A stretch of 64,000 bases of DNA, from positions 26,302,649 through 26,366,648 of the forward strand of contig CM055100.1 of the NCBI GenBank assembly GCA_029204225.1, given 5' to 3'. A model generated the notes under the pieces. It worked only from the letters and a program-made list of their open reading frames with translations, had not been told where the DNA came from and made no database searches. The position numbers and the translations under genes are program-made. Positions 11,261 to 22,119 of the stretch are shown here, in pieces (within the stretch, counting starts at the first letter, position 1; each line of letters starts with the position of its first letter). Source of the stretch: Diphasiastrum complanatum (taxonomy: Eukaryota; Streptophyta; Lycopodiopsida; Lycopodiales; Lycopodiaceae).

Positions 11261-12890
11261 GTGGGAACTAACCCTTGCATGATTGGCAGCAGCTCCAGGG
11301 TCGCATCGAAGTATGCAGTTGGAGCAGTCTTAATCCAGCCAGGTGAACACAAATTTTTTTTTCCAATCCGGTTTGCAAGCCGACAGATCAGTGATACCGA
11401 AATAAACTATTCAACCACAGAGCGCAAAGCACTGGCAATGATCTATGTGGTTAAGAAGTTTCGACACTATTTGATGGCCACACATTTTGCTTTTTATACA
11501 GACCATCAACCCTTGCTATATCTCGTTAATAAAATTTGCAACACCGGGAGAATCACCAGATGGCTCCTTCTGTTGTTGGAATTTGATTTTCGGATAGTAG
11601 TTCGCAAGGGAAAACAACACGACATGGCAGATCATGTGTCACAAATCAAGGGAAAGGAGATTGCCACCCAACCCGATGATGAGTTAGCAGATGCTGCCTT
11701 ATTTTACGTGGACACAGTACCAGAATGGGCTGTTGACATTTTTGAATATCTCATGCGTGGCCAACCAGACAAATCACTACCAAAGGCGGAATAGTGGAAA
11801 TTGATCTTGAAGGCTAGACCTTATCAACTGATTGCCGGCCAGTTGTACCGAAGAGGTCCAGATGGAATTCTTCGGTGGTGTATTCTTCCTCATGAGACCA
11901 TCCAGGTCATTTCGCTTTCACATGAAGGCATGGGTGGAGGTCATTTTGCATCTGACATTATAGTTCGCAAGATCCTGCAATCAAGATGTTGGTGGCCATC
12001 CATTCATAAGGATACAGAGGAATATTTGAAAAAGTGTGATGTGTGCCAAAGGGCAAGGAGACCAATGAGATTGAATTATGATCTACTGCATCCAGTCTTA
12101 GCCCAAGCACCATTCAAAAAATGGAGATTGGATTATATCGGTCCAATTCACCCTGCAGCAAGGAGTTCCCAGGCTCGATACATAATCGTAGCCACAGACT
12201 ACCTCACCAAATGGGTCGAAGCCAAGGCAGTAAGAGTAGCTGATGCTAGGACCACTGCCAAGTTCCTTTATGAAAATATTATTGTGCGCTTTGGATGCCC
12301 GGTGGAACTAGTCAGTGATCGTGGAAGCCATTTCATCAACGAGACCATCAAGGTCCTGTTGGAAGAATTCTTCGTGATCCACAAAACCAGTATGCCTTAT
12401 TATCCTCGGGGTAATGGGCAAGAAGAATCATCCAATAAGATCATGTGTAGCGTGCTCACGAAAACAGTTGAAGCTAGTAGATCAGATTGGGAACACAAGT
12501 TGCATGCTGCACTATGGGCATTCTGGACAACATATAAAGGGAGCACTGATCAAACACAATTGGTATATGGTCAAGATGCTATGATGTTAGTAAAGTTTTA
12601 GTTCCTTCATTAAGGATTGCCATTGCGCAACGTCTTAATGAGTCCAAATCTCTATAGCTACACCATGAAGCTCTACATAAACTCTGTGAAACACACTTAC
12701 TAGCTGTGCATGCACTGGCAGTTGAAAAGAAAAGATGCAAAGCTTGTCATGATCGCAGATTACAAAAGAAGGATCTTCATTCAGGAAATCTGGTCCTGAT
12801 GTATAACACCAAGGCAATCAAGGGGAAGTTAAAATTCACGGGCGAAGGTCCTTATAAGATCAAGAAAATTCTTAATCATGGAGCTTGAAC
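11261..12890 (+). pseudogene. Ty3/gypsy RNase H-integrase remnant (Athila/Tat-like)
   Basis: One frame is open from 11261 to 12601 except for a single TAG at 11792-11794. It begins within the RT/RNase H connection (SKYAVGAVLIQ), then gives the RNase H block INYSTTERKALAMIYVVKKF and FYTDHQPLLYLVN. After the TAG come the integrase zinc region (SLSHEGMGGGHF and CDVCQRARR, the HHCC finger) and the integrase core with its D, D and E (WRLDYIGPI, VSDRGSHF, NGQEESSNK). A different frame at 12706-12888 gives the C-terminal part KGKLKFTGEGPYKI. Gag, protease and most of RT, which should lie between PBS and RNase H, are missing: only about 280 bp separate PBS and this frame. The closest relative in the window is at 49640-50780. 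Confidence 0.85.
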
Positions 12891-12900
12891 TTAGAAAAGC

Positions 12901-13790
12901 TAGATGGGACACCATTCGACACACCCATCAACGGTAGCCGGTTGCACAAGTACTGGCCACCACAGTGAGACAGATCCAGATTGGGGGTGACACATTACAG
13001 AAAGCTAATCTGCTCAGCCATCACCGCTAGATCTAAGGAGATCAATCCAAATCAAGCTAAATCCATCAAGATTCAGCCAGATCTGGCAAGATCGGGAAAA
13101 TCCGTCATAATCCAAGGAGGATCTAGATCCTGGTAGGATAAAAAAGGAAGCAGATCATCAGATTGACTGATGGATCTACTACCAAGAATCCATCAAAACT
13201 TTCAGAGAACTACCAACAGTCAGATCAAGCCTGGATGAAGCTGATTACCAGTTTACAAAAGTTAAAAATCAGAAAATCTCGAGATCTCGTCAAAAAACAC
13301 TCTAAAAGAGCACTTTTTTCATGATTTTTTGAGATCCCCTAGGAGATAGCTCTTGAAAATTGGACAGTCACCAAATCTGACCTAGATGCATCCATGAAAA
13401 TCTCTGCGAGATTTCTTGATGGAGGAATCATCATTTTTTTAGTGTATGCGAGAGTTCCCAGAAGCAAAATTTTTAGAACCCTCGCAGAGCATCAAGATCA
13501 TCTTACCAACCCTTGCAAGGTGCCTAAATGGAATCAGAGTAGTGAAATTAGCCTGCCTACATGGTCTGATCTTGAGAATCCACTCATTGGAACAAGTTGT
13601 GCGAGAGATGACTTCCTACGAGAGCACAGACAGCCTGAACCCTCGCAGAACCTTCGCATAGCAGTCAAATCACCTTCTGAACTCTTGCAGACTTCCCTGA
13701 GGTCTTAGAATTTTGTGAAGAAGGTGCCTGCCAAAATTTGGGTAGAACTGAACAAGGGAAAGTGGATTTCACCTAATACGCACTCTAAAT
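12901..13790. other. Region downstream of the gypsy polymerase, rich in AGATC words
   Basis: Between 12960 and 13350 the words agatc and gatct recur very often (agatctaaggagatc, cagatctggcaagatc). Then follows sequence of more balanced composition with no recognised motif. It may be the 3' untranslated region or part of a degraded 3' LTR of the element upstream, but I could not match it to the 5' LTR. Confidence 0.35.
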
Positions 13791-13795
13791 TCCGC

Positions 13796-13803
13796 TATAT
13801 AAG
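13796..13803 (+). promoter_or_regulatory. TATA box upstream of the ORF at 14065
   Basis: TATATAAG in the context cgctatataaggg, with a plausible transcription start about 30 bp downstream. It would give a leader of about 240 nt before the ATG at 14065. It could be an LTR promoter or an internal promoter of the retroelement. Confidence 0.45.
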
Positions 13804-14064
13804 GGCTGAATTTGAGTCATTTGTCACCTTTGCTAGCGAAGCTCTGCCAAAATTTTCACTGAAAATACCAAGTTTTCTGTTTTCGACCAAACCTCCTACC
13901 AGCTGTCATCTACTCATATTAAACATCGATCTGCGCTCTGAACTACAATCATTGTCATCCAACACTCATTATTCTCAATTTTCTATTGTTTCCACATCTT
14001 TTTCCATTTTCCACCGTTTTTTCTACTTTTCTGACTTTTTCGACCACTAATCATCATTGCTAAC

Positions 14065-14508
14065 ATGGCCTCATCATCCTCTGAAGAATTTGGCGCCAAA
14101 CAGGTAATCATCCGTGACATCTCTGAGGCCACGCAGATTTGGCCTTTACCCGCTGACGCTCTGATCCAACCACGGCTGCAGGCAGCCGACCCACTCCTTG
14201 AAGCATTGGGTTTTTACCCGGCGCTGTTCCATCTGGAGATTAACATGGGCCTCGCCCTTCACGCTTACGCCACCTGGGACGAGGTCAAGGCTCCTTTCCA
14301 CTTCCTATACCAAGGTACCATGTACAAGGTCAAGATTAACGCCGACTCGATGGTCACTGTTGGCATTATGTTTGGTGATCGTCAACCCATATCCCATCGC
14401 CACGCCAAAGCTCTGATTAAACCATTCGTCACCCAAACCACACTAGAAATTCCCATCCAGACTAACAATGGTTACCTGATAGAAGCTATCATGGAACCCA
14501 TCATTTAG
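14065..14508 (+). CDS. Unidentified 147-aa ORF 3' of a gypsy polymerase
   Basis: An uninterrupted frame of 148 codons starts MASSSSEEFG in the context taacATGGcc, a good plant start, and ends in TAG. Codon usage and GC content are higher than in the surrounding DNA, unlike a chance frame. The protein has a Ser-rich start, no obvious membrane segment and no motif that I recognise; it reads as a compact globular domain (for example ALGFYPALFHLEINMGLA and MYKVKINADSMVTVGIMFG). A TATA box lies 270 bp upstream. Its place 3' of a gypsy pol is where Athila/Tat elements often carry an extra ORF, so an element-borne additional ORF is my first guess. A truncated host gene is the alternative, because copia sequence begins about 100 bp after its stop. 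Confidence 0.45.
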   Translation: MASSSSEEFGAKQVIIRDISEATQIWPLPADALIQPRLQAADPLLEALGFYPALFHLEINMGLALHAYATWDEVKAPFHFLYQGTMYKVKINADSMVTVGIMFGDRQPISHRHAKALIKPFVTQTTLEIPIQTNNGYLIEAIMEPII

Positions 14509-14609
14509 GCGGCTGCGCATCTATTGAATAACTTTCTGGTTATTTCAACATTTCACAAGGATAGAATCCAGTCTACGCTGCTGAGTCAAATAGTGGAATC
14601 CTTTCTGGA

Positions 14610-15340
14610 ATTCCCTATGGGACATCTCAACTACAAGTCATTGGAGGTGATGGCAAAGAGGCAAGTTGTGTTTGGTCTTTCCAATTCTTTAACAAGCTTG
14701 TTTGTGAGCAATGTGCTTTATCAAAGTTAGATAGGTTACCTTACAAGAGATCTACATCAAGGTCAACTAAGACTTTTCAACTTGTGCATTCAGATATTCA
14801 TGGTGTTACTACAATTAGCAATGGAGATGCTAAAATGTACGTGACTTTTATTGATGCTTTTAGTAGATTTTGTTAAGTGTATCTACTAAAAAACAAAGAT
14901 GAAGTGTTTGATGTCTTTGTCAAGTTCAAGATTGCAAGGGAGGTTTAATTTTCTACCAAGATCAAGTGTTTGAGAAGTGACAATGGTAGTGGATACATTT
15001 CTATCGATTTCAATGCATTTTGTGATGCAAATGGAATCAAAAGGGAGTTCGCAAGCCCAAGGACATCACAACAAAATGGAGTGGCCTAGAGGAATAATAG
15101 AACCTTATGTGAAGGAGCCAAATCCATGAGGTTAGGTGCAAATCTTTCTAAATCCTTTTGGGATCAAGCTTTGTTGTGTGCTAATTTTCTATGCAATAGA
15201 TGGCCAAGTGTGGTATTGGATGGAAAAACCCCTTTTGAGATGTTGTTTTGTAGAAGGCCGAGTGTCAAGTTTTTCAAAACTTTTGGATGCATTTGCTATA
15301 TCAGCATAACTCTTGATGATAGGACAAAGGGGATATAGAC
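14610..15340 (+). pseudogene. Ty1/copia integrase fragment
   Basis: The pieces include the GAG-pre-integrase motif MGHLNYKSLEVMAKRQV, then VHSDIHGVTTISNGDAKMYV and FIDAFSRFC, the second acidic site in LRSDNGSGY, and ASPRTSQQNGVA, which precedes the catalytic Glu region. The final part SFWDQALLCANFLCNRWPS is typical of the copia integrase C-terminal core. Several stops and frame changes break it. The GAG-pre-integrase domain of the better copy at 31134 matches it closely. Its 3' side is cut by LTR-like sequence at 15345. Confidence 0.8.
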
Positions 15341-15344
15341 AGGA

Positions 15345-15620
15345 GGACTACATGAAGAGAAGTGATCTATTTATAGTTGACCTGCATGGGGATTGCATGG
15401 TTCCATGCATAGGACTCTACTCTCTATATAATGAGGTGGAGATTTTCTTGTCGACATATTGGGTTTAGGTTACCAGTTTCTCTCTTTTCCTCTTGCTTCA
15501 CATGGCATGGCTTGGGGGCTAGATCCAGGTTTGATCTAGGATTGGTTGGGCGGTTTGGCTCCATTGTCTCTCCTATTGTGTTCTCCTTAAGATGGATCAA
15601 AGTAGTGTGGTTAAATCTAT
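15345..15620 (+). mobile_element. LTR-like segment, family 2 (copy 1)
   Basis: It contains ccatgcataggactcta at 15403-15419 and a TATA box ctctatataatgagg just after. The same landmarks, with about 60 extra bp between them, occur inverted at 33690-33985, and both then share gcttgggg and ggttgggYggttt. This looks like U3-R sequence of one LTR family. The ends were not delimited. Confidence 0.5.
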
Positions 15621-15643
15621 GCTAAAGCTAGTTGAAGAGGGAG

Positions 15644-16200
15644 TGTGAAAAATTATCAACTAGTTTGATTTTTTATTTGGCAATTTTGAGGCCAAAATGA
15701 AATCTCAACTTAGAGATAGGTTCATATTTGTCAATAAAGACCTAAATAGTAGTTGTACTATTTTTTTCAAGTAGATAAGTGGATGAGTTCGATTTTGAAA
15801 CCATTCTACTTGGCTAATTTTCATACATTGCATCTAGACTAGGTCATTTGGTAAGATACCAAAAAATTACCAATTAGGGCAAGTTTAGGTCAATTGGCCA
15901 AATGACATTGGAGCAAATATAAATATCAGTAGCAGCATGGAGAAAATATCATTGTATTCTCTTTTGATGTAGAGAATTCATCTCTTATGATTCTATGTCC
16001 ATCTCATGTGTATTTCTCATGATATCTTGGTTTTCTATGTATAGAATGTTGATTTTATTGTTGATCTTGCTTTCACATGTGTAAAGGACAGTACTATACT
16101 ACTTCTATATGGACATGGACAATACTAAGTCATATCTAAATTTTTATCATCAGATCTTTGTGCATTTCTAAGTTCTAGCATGCATAAAGTAGTGATTTCT
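15644..16200 (+). mobile_element. LTR of copia family 1 (copy 1), right end uncertain
   Basis: A purine-rich tract (gaagagggag) immediately precedes TGTGAAAAATTATCAACTAG at 15644, which is the usual layout of a polypurine tract and 3' LTR start. The same start (tgtgaRa, then caactagttt) occurs at 29893 (+) and near 22119 (-), each followed by ttatttgRYaatt and gaggc. A TATA-like aatataaatat is at about 15915. I could not fix the right end. Confidence 0.5.
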
Positions 16201-16617
16201 ATCTTGTAGATAAAACTAGATGTGCATCCAAATTTGATCAAGATTTTGTAGATCCATTAAGTGTGTTTTGGATATGAGTTTTTTCACATGCCCTACCCAA
16301 CTCTATTTGAATGCCAATTACTTTCTCAAGATAAGTCCATTTGACTTGAGATCAATTGCATCACAAGCCTTCCAACAAGCTATTATGCACTAGATTTGGA
16401 TCTACCTTGGACACCAACCATTCAAAGTTGGGTGATCTCACACATGTTTGAGAACAAAATTCCATACAATACCTAGCATGGATCCAATCAATGTAATTTT
16501 GATCCCTTCTGGTCCAAAAACTCCTAGATAACATCAACAATCTACTTCACTCTCAAATTCGGGTTTTATAAGCAAATTTTCATCAAACTTAAATGCATGC
16601 AAATCATCCTTAGGATA

Positions 16618-16629
16618 GCTCTAATACCA
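16618..16629 (-). promoter_or_regulatory. tRNA-iMet-type primer-binding site (minus strand)
   Basis: GCTCTAATACCA is the reverse complement of TGGTATTAGAGC, one mismatch from the standard plant PBS. It implies an LTR element on the minus strand, with its LTR beginning at about 16630 to the right and its internal part to the left, now lost. Confidence 0.45.
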
Positions 16630-16650
16630 TGTCAACTTTTTTAGGTGTGT

Positions 16651-16924
16651 GGAGACTCACAAACCAATGTGATTAATCTTCTAAGGGTGTGTTATTGCAT
16701 ATGAATCTATCTCGTGATTGATGCAAACAATCTATCTTGACAATCTCAAAGCAAGAGCACACAAGCATGCATCTATCATTCAAGCATGTGTGTGGAGACT
16801 CACAAACCAATGTGATTGATCTTCTAAGGTGTGTGTTATTGCATATGAATCTATCTCTTGATTGATGCAAACAATCTATCTTGACAATCTCAAAGCAAGA
16901 TCACACAAGCATGCATCTATCATT
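16651..16924. repeat. 143-bp tandem duplication
   Basis: The segment beginning ggagactcacaaaccaatg at 16651 is repeated at 16794 with few changes, down to gcatctatcatt. It lies in the putative LTR that follows the minus-strand PBS at 16618. Confidence 0.9.
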
Positions 16925-17210
16925 CCCCAACTATCATTCACATAGTAGAGCAACTCTTGTCATCTTGCTCTCGAGTAGAGAGAGAATACATAGTGGTGCT
17001 CTTGGATAGAGAGAGAATGTAGAAAAAATTCCAAGTGTTGGAGCTCTAACTCTCGCTCTCATCCAAAAAACTGTGAAAGATTTGGGACCAATTCAGATCC
17101 AAATCATCTAAAGATCTTTGGTTACAAAACAAGCTACTCCACCAATCTTGCCAATGTAGAAAAATCAGCATCTAGACACAAAATAGAATGCTTAATCTAA
17201 TAGAACTTTA

Positions 17211-18260
17211 TCAAACACCTATCTCTTGTGCAAGCTTAAAAGAGATGAAATTATGAGAGAAGCCTGCATCAAAGAGAATTAAACAGAGTTTGTTATGGAC
17301 TTGTCTCCATGTCTTGAGGAGATCGTGGTTTTGAGTGTCTTCAATGCTTTGTACGGCAACCTGCTTCCCTTTGTCTGCACTTGAAGGTTTGGTATCTTTG
17401 AGTGGACATTTGAAGAAAAGGTGTCCCTTTTCTCCATACTTGAAGCATCTTCCTTCCTTGCGATAGGCCTGCACTCGTTCTTTGGAAATGTGTTGAGTCT
17501 TCTCTTTTGGAGTTTGAGTGGTGGGATGTTCCTTCCTTTTGTTTCCGCTTCCATTTCGATGATTATCCTACAGTTCAATTCTGGTAGCATAATATATGGC
17601 TTGTTCCAAAGTATCAGCTTGTACTAGATCTAAGCCATATTGTATACTTCTATGCAAACCCAAATAGAACTTTCTTTTCTGTTCTTTTTTGGAAATGGAA
17701 TGTAAAGTCTGAACTTTCAAAAGTAGTAAAATCTTTTTGCATACTCAACTACCTTCTCATTTTGTTTTTGCCTAAAGATGTCCCATGCAGCTAAAGTATC
17801 TTTCTTATATTCTTTTGGCAAAAAGTGGGCTTTAATTTGCTTTTTAAAGCTATGCCAAGTGGAAGCAGCTTCGTGATTAGATTTCATAGTTGCCCACCAT
17901 AGAGATGCATACTTATCTAGATGTAATGTTGCAAATTGAATCTTGGAATGATTTGAGTATCTACTTTTCTCAAAGATTGTATCAAGATTTCGAATCCAGG
18001 CAAGAAATTTTCTTCATTGCTACTATATCCATAAAAAAAGAAAACTTAAAAAGTTTATTATCAATCTTAACAGACTTCCTTTTCCTAGATCGAGTAGAGG
18101 AGGAGTCTATTAGCTCTAATATTAAAGAGGTCTTGTAAGAAAAAGGAAATTCGAGCGGAAGAAAAATCTATTCGAAAGTAAACATACAAAGTCCTGTGTA
18201 TTGGCATTTGATTCAAGAATGAATAAACATGGCCCTCACATCAACTTCACAAAGAAAAAA
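17211..18260 (-). pseudogene. Ty3/gypsy gag-protease remnant
   Basis: On the minus strand the last part of gag shows a zinc knuckle CFKYGEKGHLFFKC (17430-17475), in which the second cysteine of CX2CX4HX4C is replaced by Tyr. It is followed by the protease motif LILFDAGFSHNFISFKLAQE (17215-17275), the altered D-S/T-G active site of retroelement proteases. Upstream gag sequence in broken frames extends towards the PBS at 18281. RT and the rest are missing; the frame ends at 17211. Two frames (17211-17474 and 17279-17590) overlap, which shows at least one frameshift. Confidence 0.75.
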
Positions 18261-18280
18261 AGAAAAAATAATAGACCTTG

Positions 18281-18292
18281 GCTCTGATACCA
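18281..18292 (-). promoter_or_regulatory. tRNA-iMet primer-binding site of the minus-strand gypsy element
   Basis: GCTCTGATACCA is the exact reverse complement of TGGTATCAGAGC. It marks the start of the internal region of the gag-protease remnant to its left. The LTR should begin within a few bases to the right, about 18295, and run to at least 18480. Confidence 0.7.
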
Positions 18293-18774
18293 AAACTATG
18301 AACTTGAAGTGAAAGTCTACTATTTCTAAAGTAGAATTACAGACTTAGGTCATAAGGTAGAATTCGAATTTGATCAATGCAAAATTATTGATAGGAGTGA
18401 TAAGATCCTTGCACTCGGCAAGACGTAGAGTTACTCATAGAGATTGGCACACTGTTATTCTGAGTCTAGTCAAGCCTTGAAAACCTCTGTTCTAGTCAAT
18501 AAAGTGTGAAGGATTTCAGATCATTATGATCCAATCCACTTAAATGATCTTTGGTTAGAAAGAAAAATACACAACCGCATCCAACCGTAGAGAATACATT
18601 CACCAGAACACCCATTACTTCACTCTTTGCATTGTTGCGACCAAACAACCATAGTCCACTTGCTTTCCAAACGCACTCACACCTCCTCCACAATTCCACC
18701 GTCAGGATCACAATCTTTCAACCTTCCGTGATCCTTCTCCATCACTTGCAACAAAATAATCTCAATCTCTTTGG

Positions 18775-18885
18775 AGAGATTTGCTTGCCTGAGTTGGTTT
18801 TTCTTCTTGAAGCAATTAGAGGCATAGTGCCCCTTCTTGCCACAAAAGAAACACTTGACTTTCTTCTTCTTGGTCTTGGAAGTAG
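18775..18885 (-). pseudogene. Retroelement gag zinc-knuckle fragment
   Basis: Minus-strand reading gives KKKKVKCFFCGKKGHYASNC, a perfect CX2CX4HX4C knuckle, followed by FKKKNQL. This belongs to a retroelement gag different from the one at 17211, whose knuckle is altered. The surrounding frame is broken and no protease follows. Confidence 0.7.
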
Positions 18886-19145
18886 AAGAATGAGATGGGT
18901 CATCCTCTGTTCAACTTTTTCAGTGGTTTTATGGAAGATCTTGTTTGCTTGTTTGCTTTTGGTTGCTCTTCATTGCTAGTGATCTTGCTCTTGCTTTTGC
19001 TTGCTCTATTGATCTTGTTTGTTCTTGCTTACTATTAATCTATTGCTTTCTATTCATTGCTTACTCTTCTAATCTAAAAGTCTTCAATACTCTTTCACTC
19101 CCATTCTCCACTACTTTCTAACTTTTAAAGTTTTTCTTTGATACA

Positions 19146-20252
19146 ATGTCTTCAAGTGGTAGGTCAAGTGGAAGGTCAAGTGGGAGACCATCTAGGTGAA
19201 GAGCTCGTGAGGAGCCCGAAGAATATAATCAAGAGTGGTTTGAGAATCTATCTCCTCAACAAAGAGATAGAATCAAAAATCTTGTGTTATCTTCTTCGGG
19301 TGAATCATCCGAGAGAAGAGCTTCCGAAGATGCCCCTTCCCAAGAATCGTGTAGTGTGTATTATGATCTTAATCCACGTGGTGAATACGCGTGACAATGT
19401 AGTTCATGCCCTTTTGCATGATTTAGTTGCTTTATATTTTGGTAAAGATTACATGACCAATTGTTCCTCCCAATCGCTTGAAGACAAAAATAAAATAATA
19501 GAGACTTTGTATTCTGAATTCCCTCAATCCAATGCTTTTAGTAGGACTTGGGCCTTGAATACAATGTGCCTTTGGATTCAAAACAAAAGGCAACTGATGA
19601 GAAGAGCCGTGAGGAATCCCAAGAATCCCATGAAGCCTGGATGGTGTTTCAAAAGGGATTGGAGGAAGGTGAAAGGGGAATTGTTGCAAAACAATCCCCA
19701 AAAGTATGAACAACAACGTAGGGCCGCCGCCGAGAAGCTCTTAAAACATGGCTAAAGTCATTTGGGATTGGGAGGAAGGGGCAATCTAGAGCCCAATTTG
19801 TAAGTGCAATATTTTTTAATATGATTCTATTTTTGTAGTGAGATTGTTAATGTTTTTTTATTGCTAAACTATATTGTATTGCTAAACTATGTTTTTTTTG
19901 TTGAATGTAGCTTAGTGATTTTGGAAGACACATGACCACTGCGAAGTACAAGCAAGGTTACGATCATGGATATGTCGGCCTTAAGGCTTTTATGGAATCC
20001 CATGGATTGTTTCCAATCATGAACTCTTAACCTTTATTGTTTTGTGATTGTTTACTTTGTGGTTTACAGGTAAGTTTAATCTCAATTTAATTAAATCTTT
20101 GATTCTATTTTGTAGAGAGGCTCTACAACTTCAAGTGTTCGTGATGTGGAAGAAAATGTGGAAAATGTGAAAGAGAACATGGAAGAGTACGTGAATGAGA
20201 GCGAAGGGGAGTTTGATACACCTACAAGATGGAGGCGAGGAGGGAATAAGTG
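19146..20252 (+). pseudogene. Unidentified multi-exon gene, probably transposon-associated
   Basis: A start at 19146 gives MSSSGRSSGRSSGRPSR, then a TGA at 19197 (possibly a mutated CGA) inside a frame that continues with an acidic, Ser-rich segment to 19392. Next comes a frame through about 19400-19750 (LEDKNKIIETLYSEFPQSN, RTWALNTMCLWIQNKR). A GT-AG intron fits at about 19800-19911 (gtaagtgc to gaatgtag). The next exon reads LSDFGRHMTTAKYKQGYDHG, and after a second intron ending ttttgtag at about 20115 an acidic C-terminus VRDVEENVENVKENMEEY ends in TGA at 20250-20252. I recognise no domain. The layout recalls the accessory proteins of CACTA-type elements, but this is a guess. At least two stops or frameshifts are needed to join it. 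Confidence 0.35.
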
Positions 20253-20420
20253 ATGATGAGTAGAGGTTTTTAAATTAAATGTAAGGCCTTGTAGAAGGCA
20301 ATGTAGGAAGAGAGAATTTATTCTCTCATCAATGTACTTGTTTTTAAATCAATCAATATAATGTTTTGGCATCACATCATTCTTGCAAAATTTTTGAATG
20401 CATATATTTTTAGTCCATGA

Positions 20421-20548
20421 ATGCAAATGTATAGTCTATTGAATGCACATCTATTGATTGCAAATGTATCTATTGATGTATTTAATGCAATGTATAGTCT
20501 ATTTAATGCACATCTATGCAATGCAAATGTATCCATTGATGAATTCAA
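20421..20548. repeat. Tandem repeat of about 63 bp
   Basis: Two imperfect copies of a unit containing tgtatagtctatttaatgc, cacatctat and tgcaaatgtatc, 3' of the unidentified gene. Shorter variants continue to about 20560. Confidence 0.7.
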
Positions 20549-21017
20549 TGCAATGTATCTATTTTAGCACATGATTTGCATGCTAGAATGCACAATAAAA
20601 AGTAATGGAAAGCACAATGAAAAGTAATGGAAACCACAATATAATGCATCAATAGATAACACATTAAGTTATCAACTAAATATCAAATGAATCAAAATAA
20701 ATGTGAATTCACCTTTACTATTGTATCTCCATTGTTTCGCAATCTTTGCTTTTCCTTTTGCATGCACTTGATCTTTGAATCCTTTGCAATGAAAGCTCAT
20801 TTTTCATTTTTCAAATCCAAACCTACATCACAAACAAAAAAGATCTTAAAACTTATGATCACAAAACACATACTATTAACATCCATCAATAAACTAAAAA
20901 TCCTAAACACTATCAATCTTCTCACTCACAATCATCCTCATCTCATTCTCACTCCCATCTATACTCTCTTTTTCTCTCTCACACACAACACAAAAATAGA
21001 AAGTCACCTCTAGTTTC

Positions 21018-21550
21018 GGAGCGAACCACATTTTGGTTCGCGCCAAATGTTTTTTTTTTGGACAAAATTTTTTTGTGTGGATAATCCATGCAAATTCGAG
21101 AAACTTATCCACGTGGATACCACGTGGATATAAAAAAAAAAATTATCCACGCGGTATCCACAGCCTCAACTCTCTGGATTTTGCATGGATAAAGCACATT
21201 TTGCGTGGATAATCCACGCGTGGATAATTATCCACACAATATCCACGCGAAAGCCGAGCCTTTCTTATTTAATTTTTACTATGGCGTGGATAATCCACGC
21301 GTGGATTATCCACGCGAAATTAGAATTCCTATTTTCGGCTCCAGGTGTCGGAGGTTTGCCCAACTACCGGTAGTCGGACTTGGCGTGGATAATCCACGCG
21401 TGGATAATCCACGCATTTTGAATTTCATAACATCCAACCGATCTGCTGCCGGAAATAACATTTGCGTGGAACATCCATGCGTGGATAATCCACGCGCTTG
21501 TATCCACGTGCATATCCACACCAATCCACGGCTATATCCAGGCGAATTTT
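21018..21550. repeat. Palindrome array, core GCGTGGATAATCCACGC
   Basis: Units made of gcgtggat, one central base and atccacgc occur at about 21203, 21284, 21299, 21383, 21398, 21464 (variant) and 21479. They are often joined head to tail so that CCACGCGTGG forms a second palindrome. Related shorter forms occur at 21104-21165 and 21217-21232. A separate hairpin gcgaaccacattttggttcgc lies at about 21018-21040. The 17-bp units have 8-bp arms and a single-base centre. They are separated by unrelated spacers of 50-70 bp. The open frame 21205-21645 is a by-product of the repeats. Confidence 0.85.
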
Positions 21551-21689
21551 TTTTTGCCCGCGCATCCTCCTTTGTATTGTGCATGGATATTTGCGTGGGT
21601 ATTTGCTATATGTGTTCTTGTGCTAGTGAATCAAAACATGAATAGAAGCTATTTTTCATAAAACAACAATACCCTACTATATTTCACAT

Positions 21690-22119
21690 GTGTGAACCTG
21701 AAAATAGCAAATATAGATCATTCTACACATAGAATTGCAAGCAATCACAAGTATAGTGCACCAATGGATAGTAGAACCCATGAGAACCATGTATAAGCAT
21801 GAAATGAGATAGATAAGAGAGAAGATCTGCTTATCCACGAGTTACATCCTTTTATAGCAGGTCCAAATCCTATTTGGCCACTTGGCTTTCCCTCCAAAAT
21901 GTAAACCCTTGGGTCTAGATCTAATGTACCCAACATTCAAAATTGAATCTACTCAAACTTGACTTCTAATTTTCCCACACTTTCAAAAAGTGTTTATTCA
22001 AATGAAATTTAGACTAATTAAGTTTGAAAAATCAAACTCTAAGTCTAATAAAAAGTTAGCCTCAATTGCCAAATATAGAAATGTAGCAAATATGATTAAA
22101 CTAGTTGAATCTCTCACAA
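21690..22119 (-). mobile_element. LTR of copia family 1 (copy 2), inverted
   Basis: In reverse complement it starts at about 22119 (TGTGAGAGATTCAACTAGTTT), and follows the copy at 29893 for about 270 bp (gctacattt, ttagacttag, gaataaacactttttgaaag, gaagtcaagttt, gggtacatt). It continues past a TATA box ctataaaagg at about 21850-21860 that the other copy lacks. No coding part adjoins it, so it may be a solo LTR. Confidence 0.65.

Noticed and set aside
17041-18560. Segments 17041-17110 and 18497-18560 as an LTR pair of the minus-strand gypsy remnant
   Set aside because: Only about 60 bp are alike and the rest does not align, so a common LTR pair is not supported.
21080-21550. TTATCCACA-like words that match bacterial DnaA boxes
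   Set aside because: They are part of the gcgtggataatccacgc palindromes in nuclear plant DNA; there is no other sign of a bacterial origin.
21018-21550. CRISPR-like repeat-spacer array
   Set aside because: Repeats are short palindromes of variable number per site with irregular spacers, in eukaryotic DNA, without any cas-type gene.
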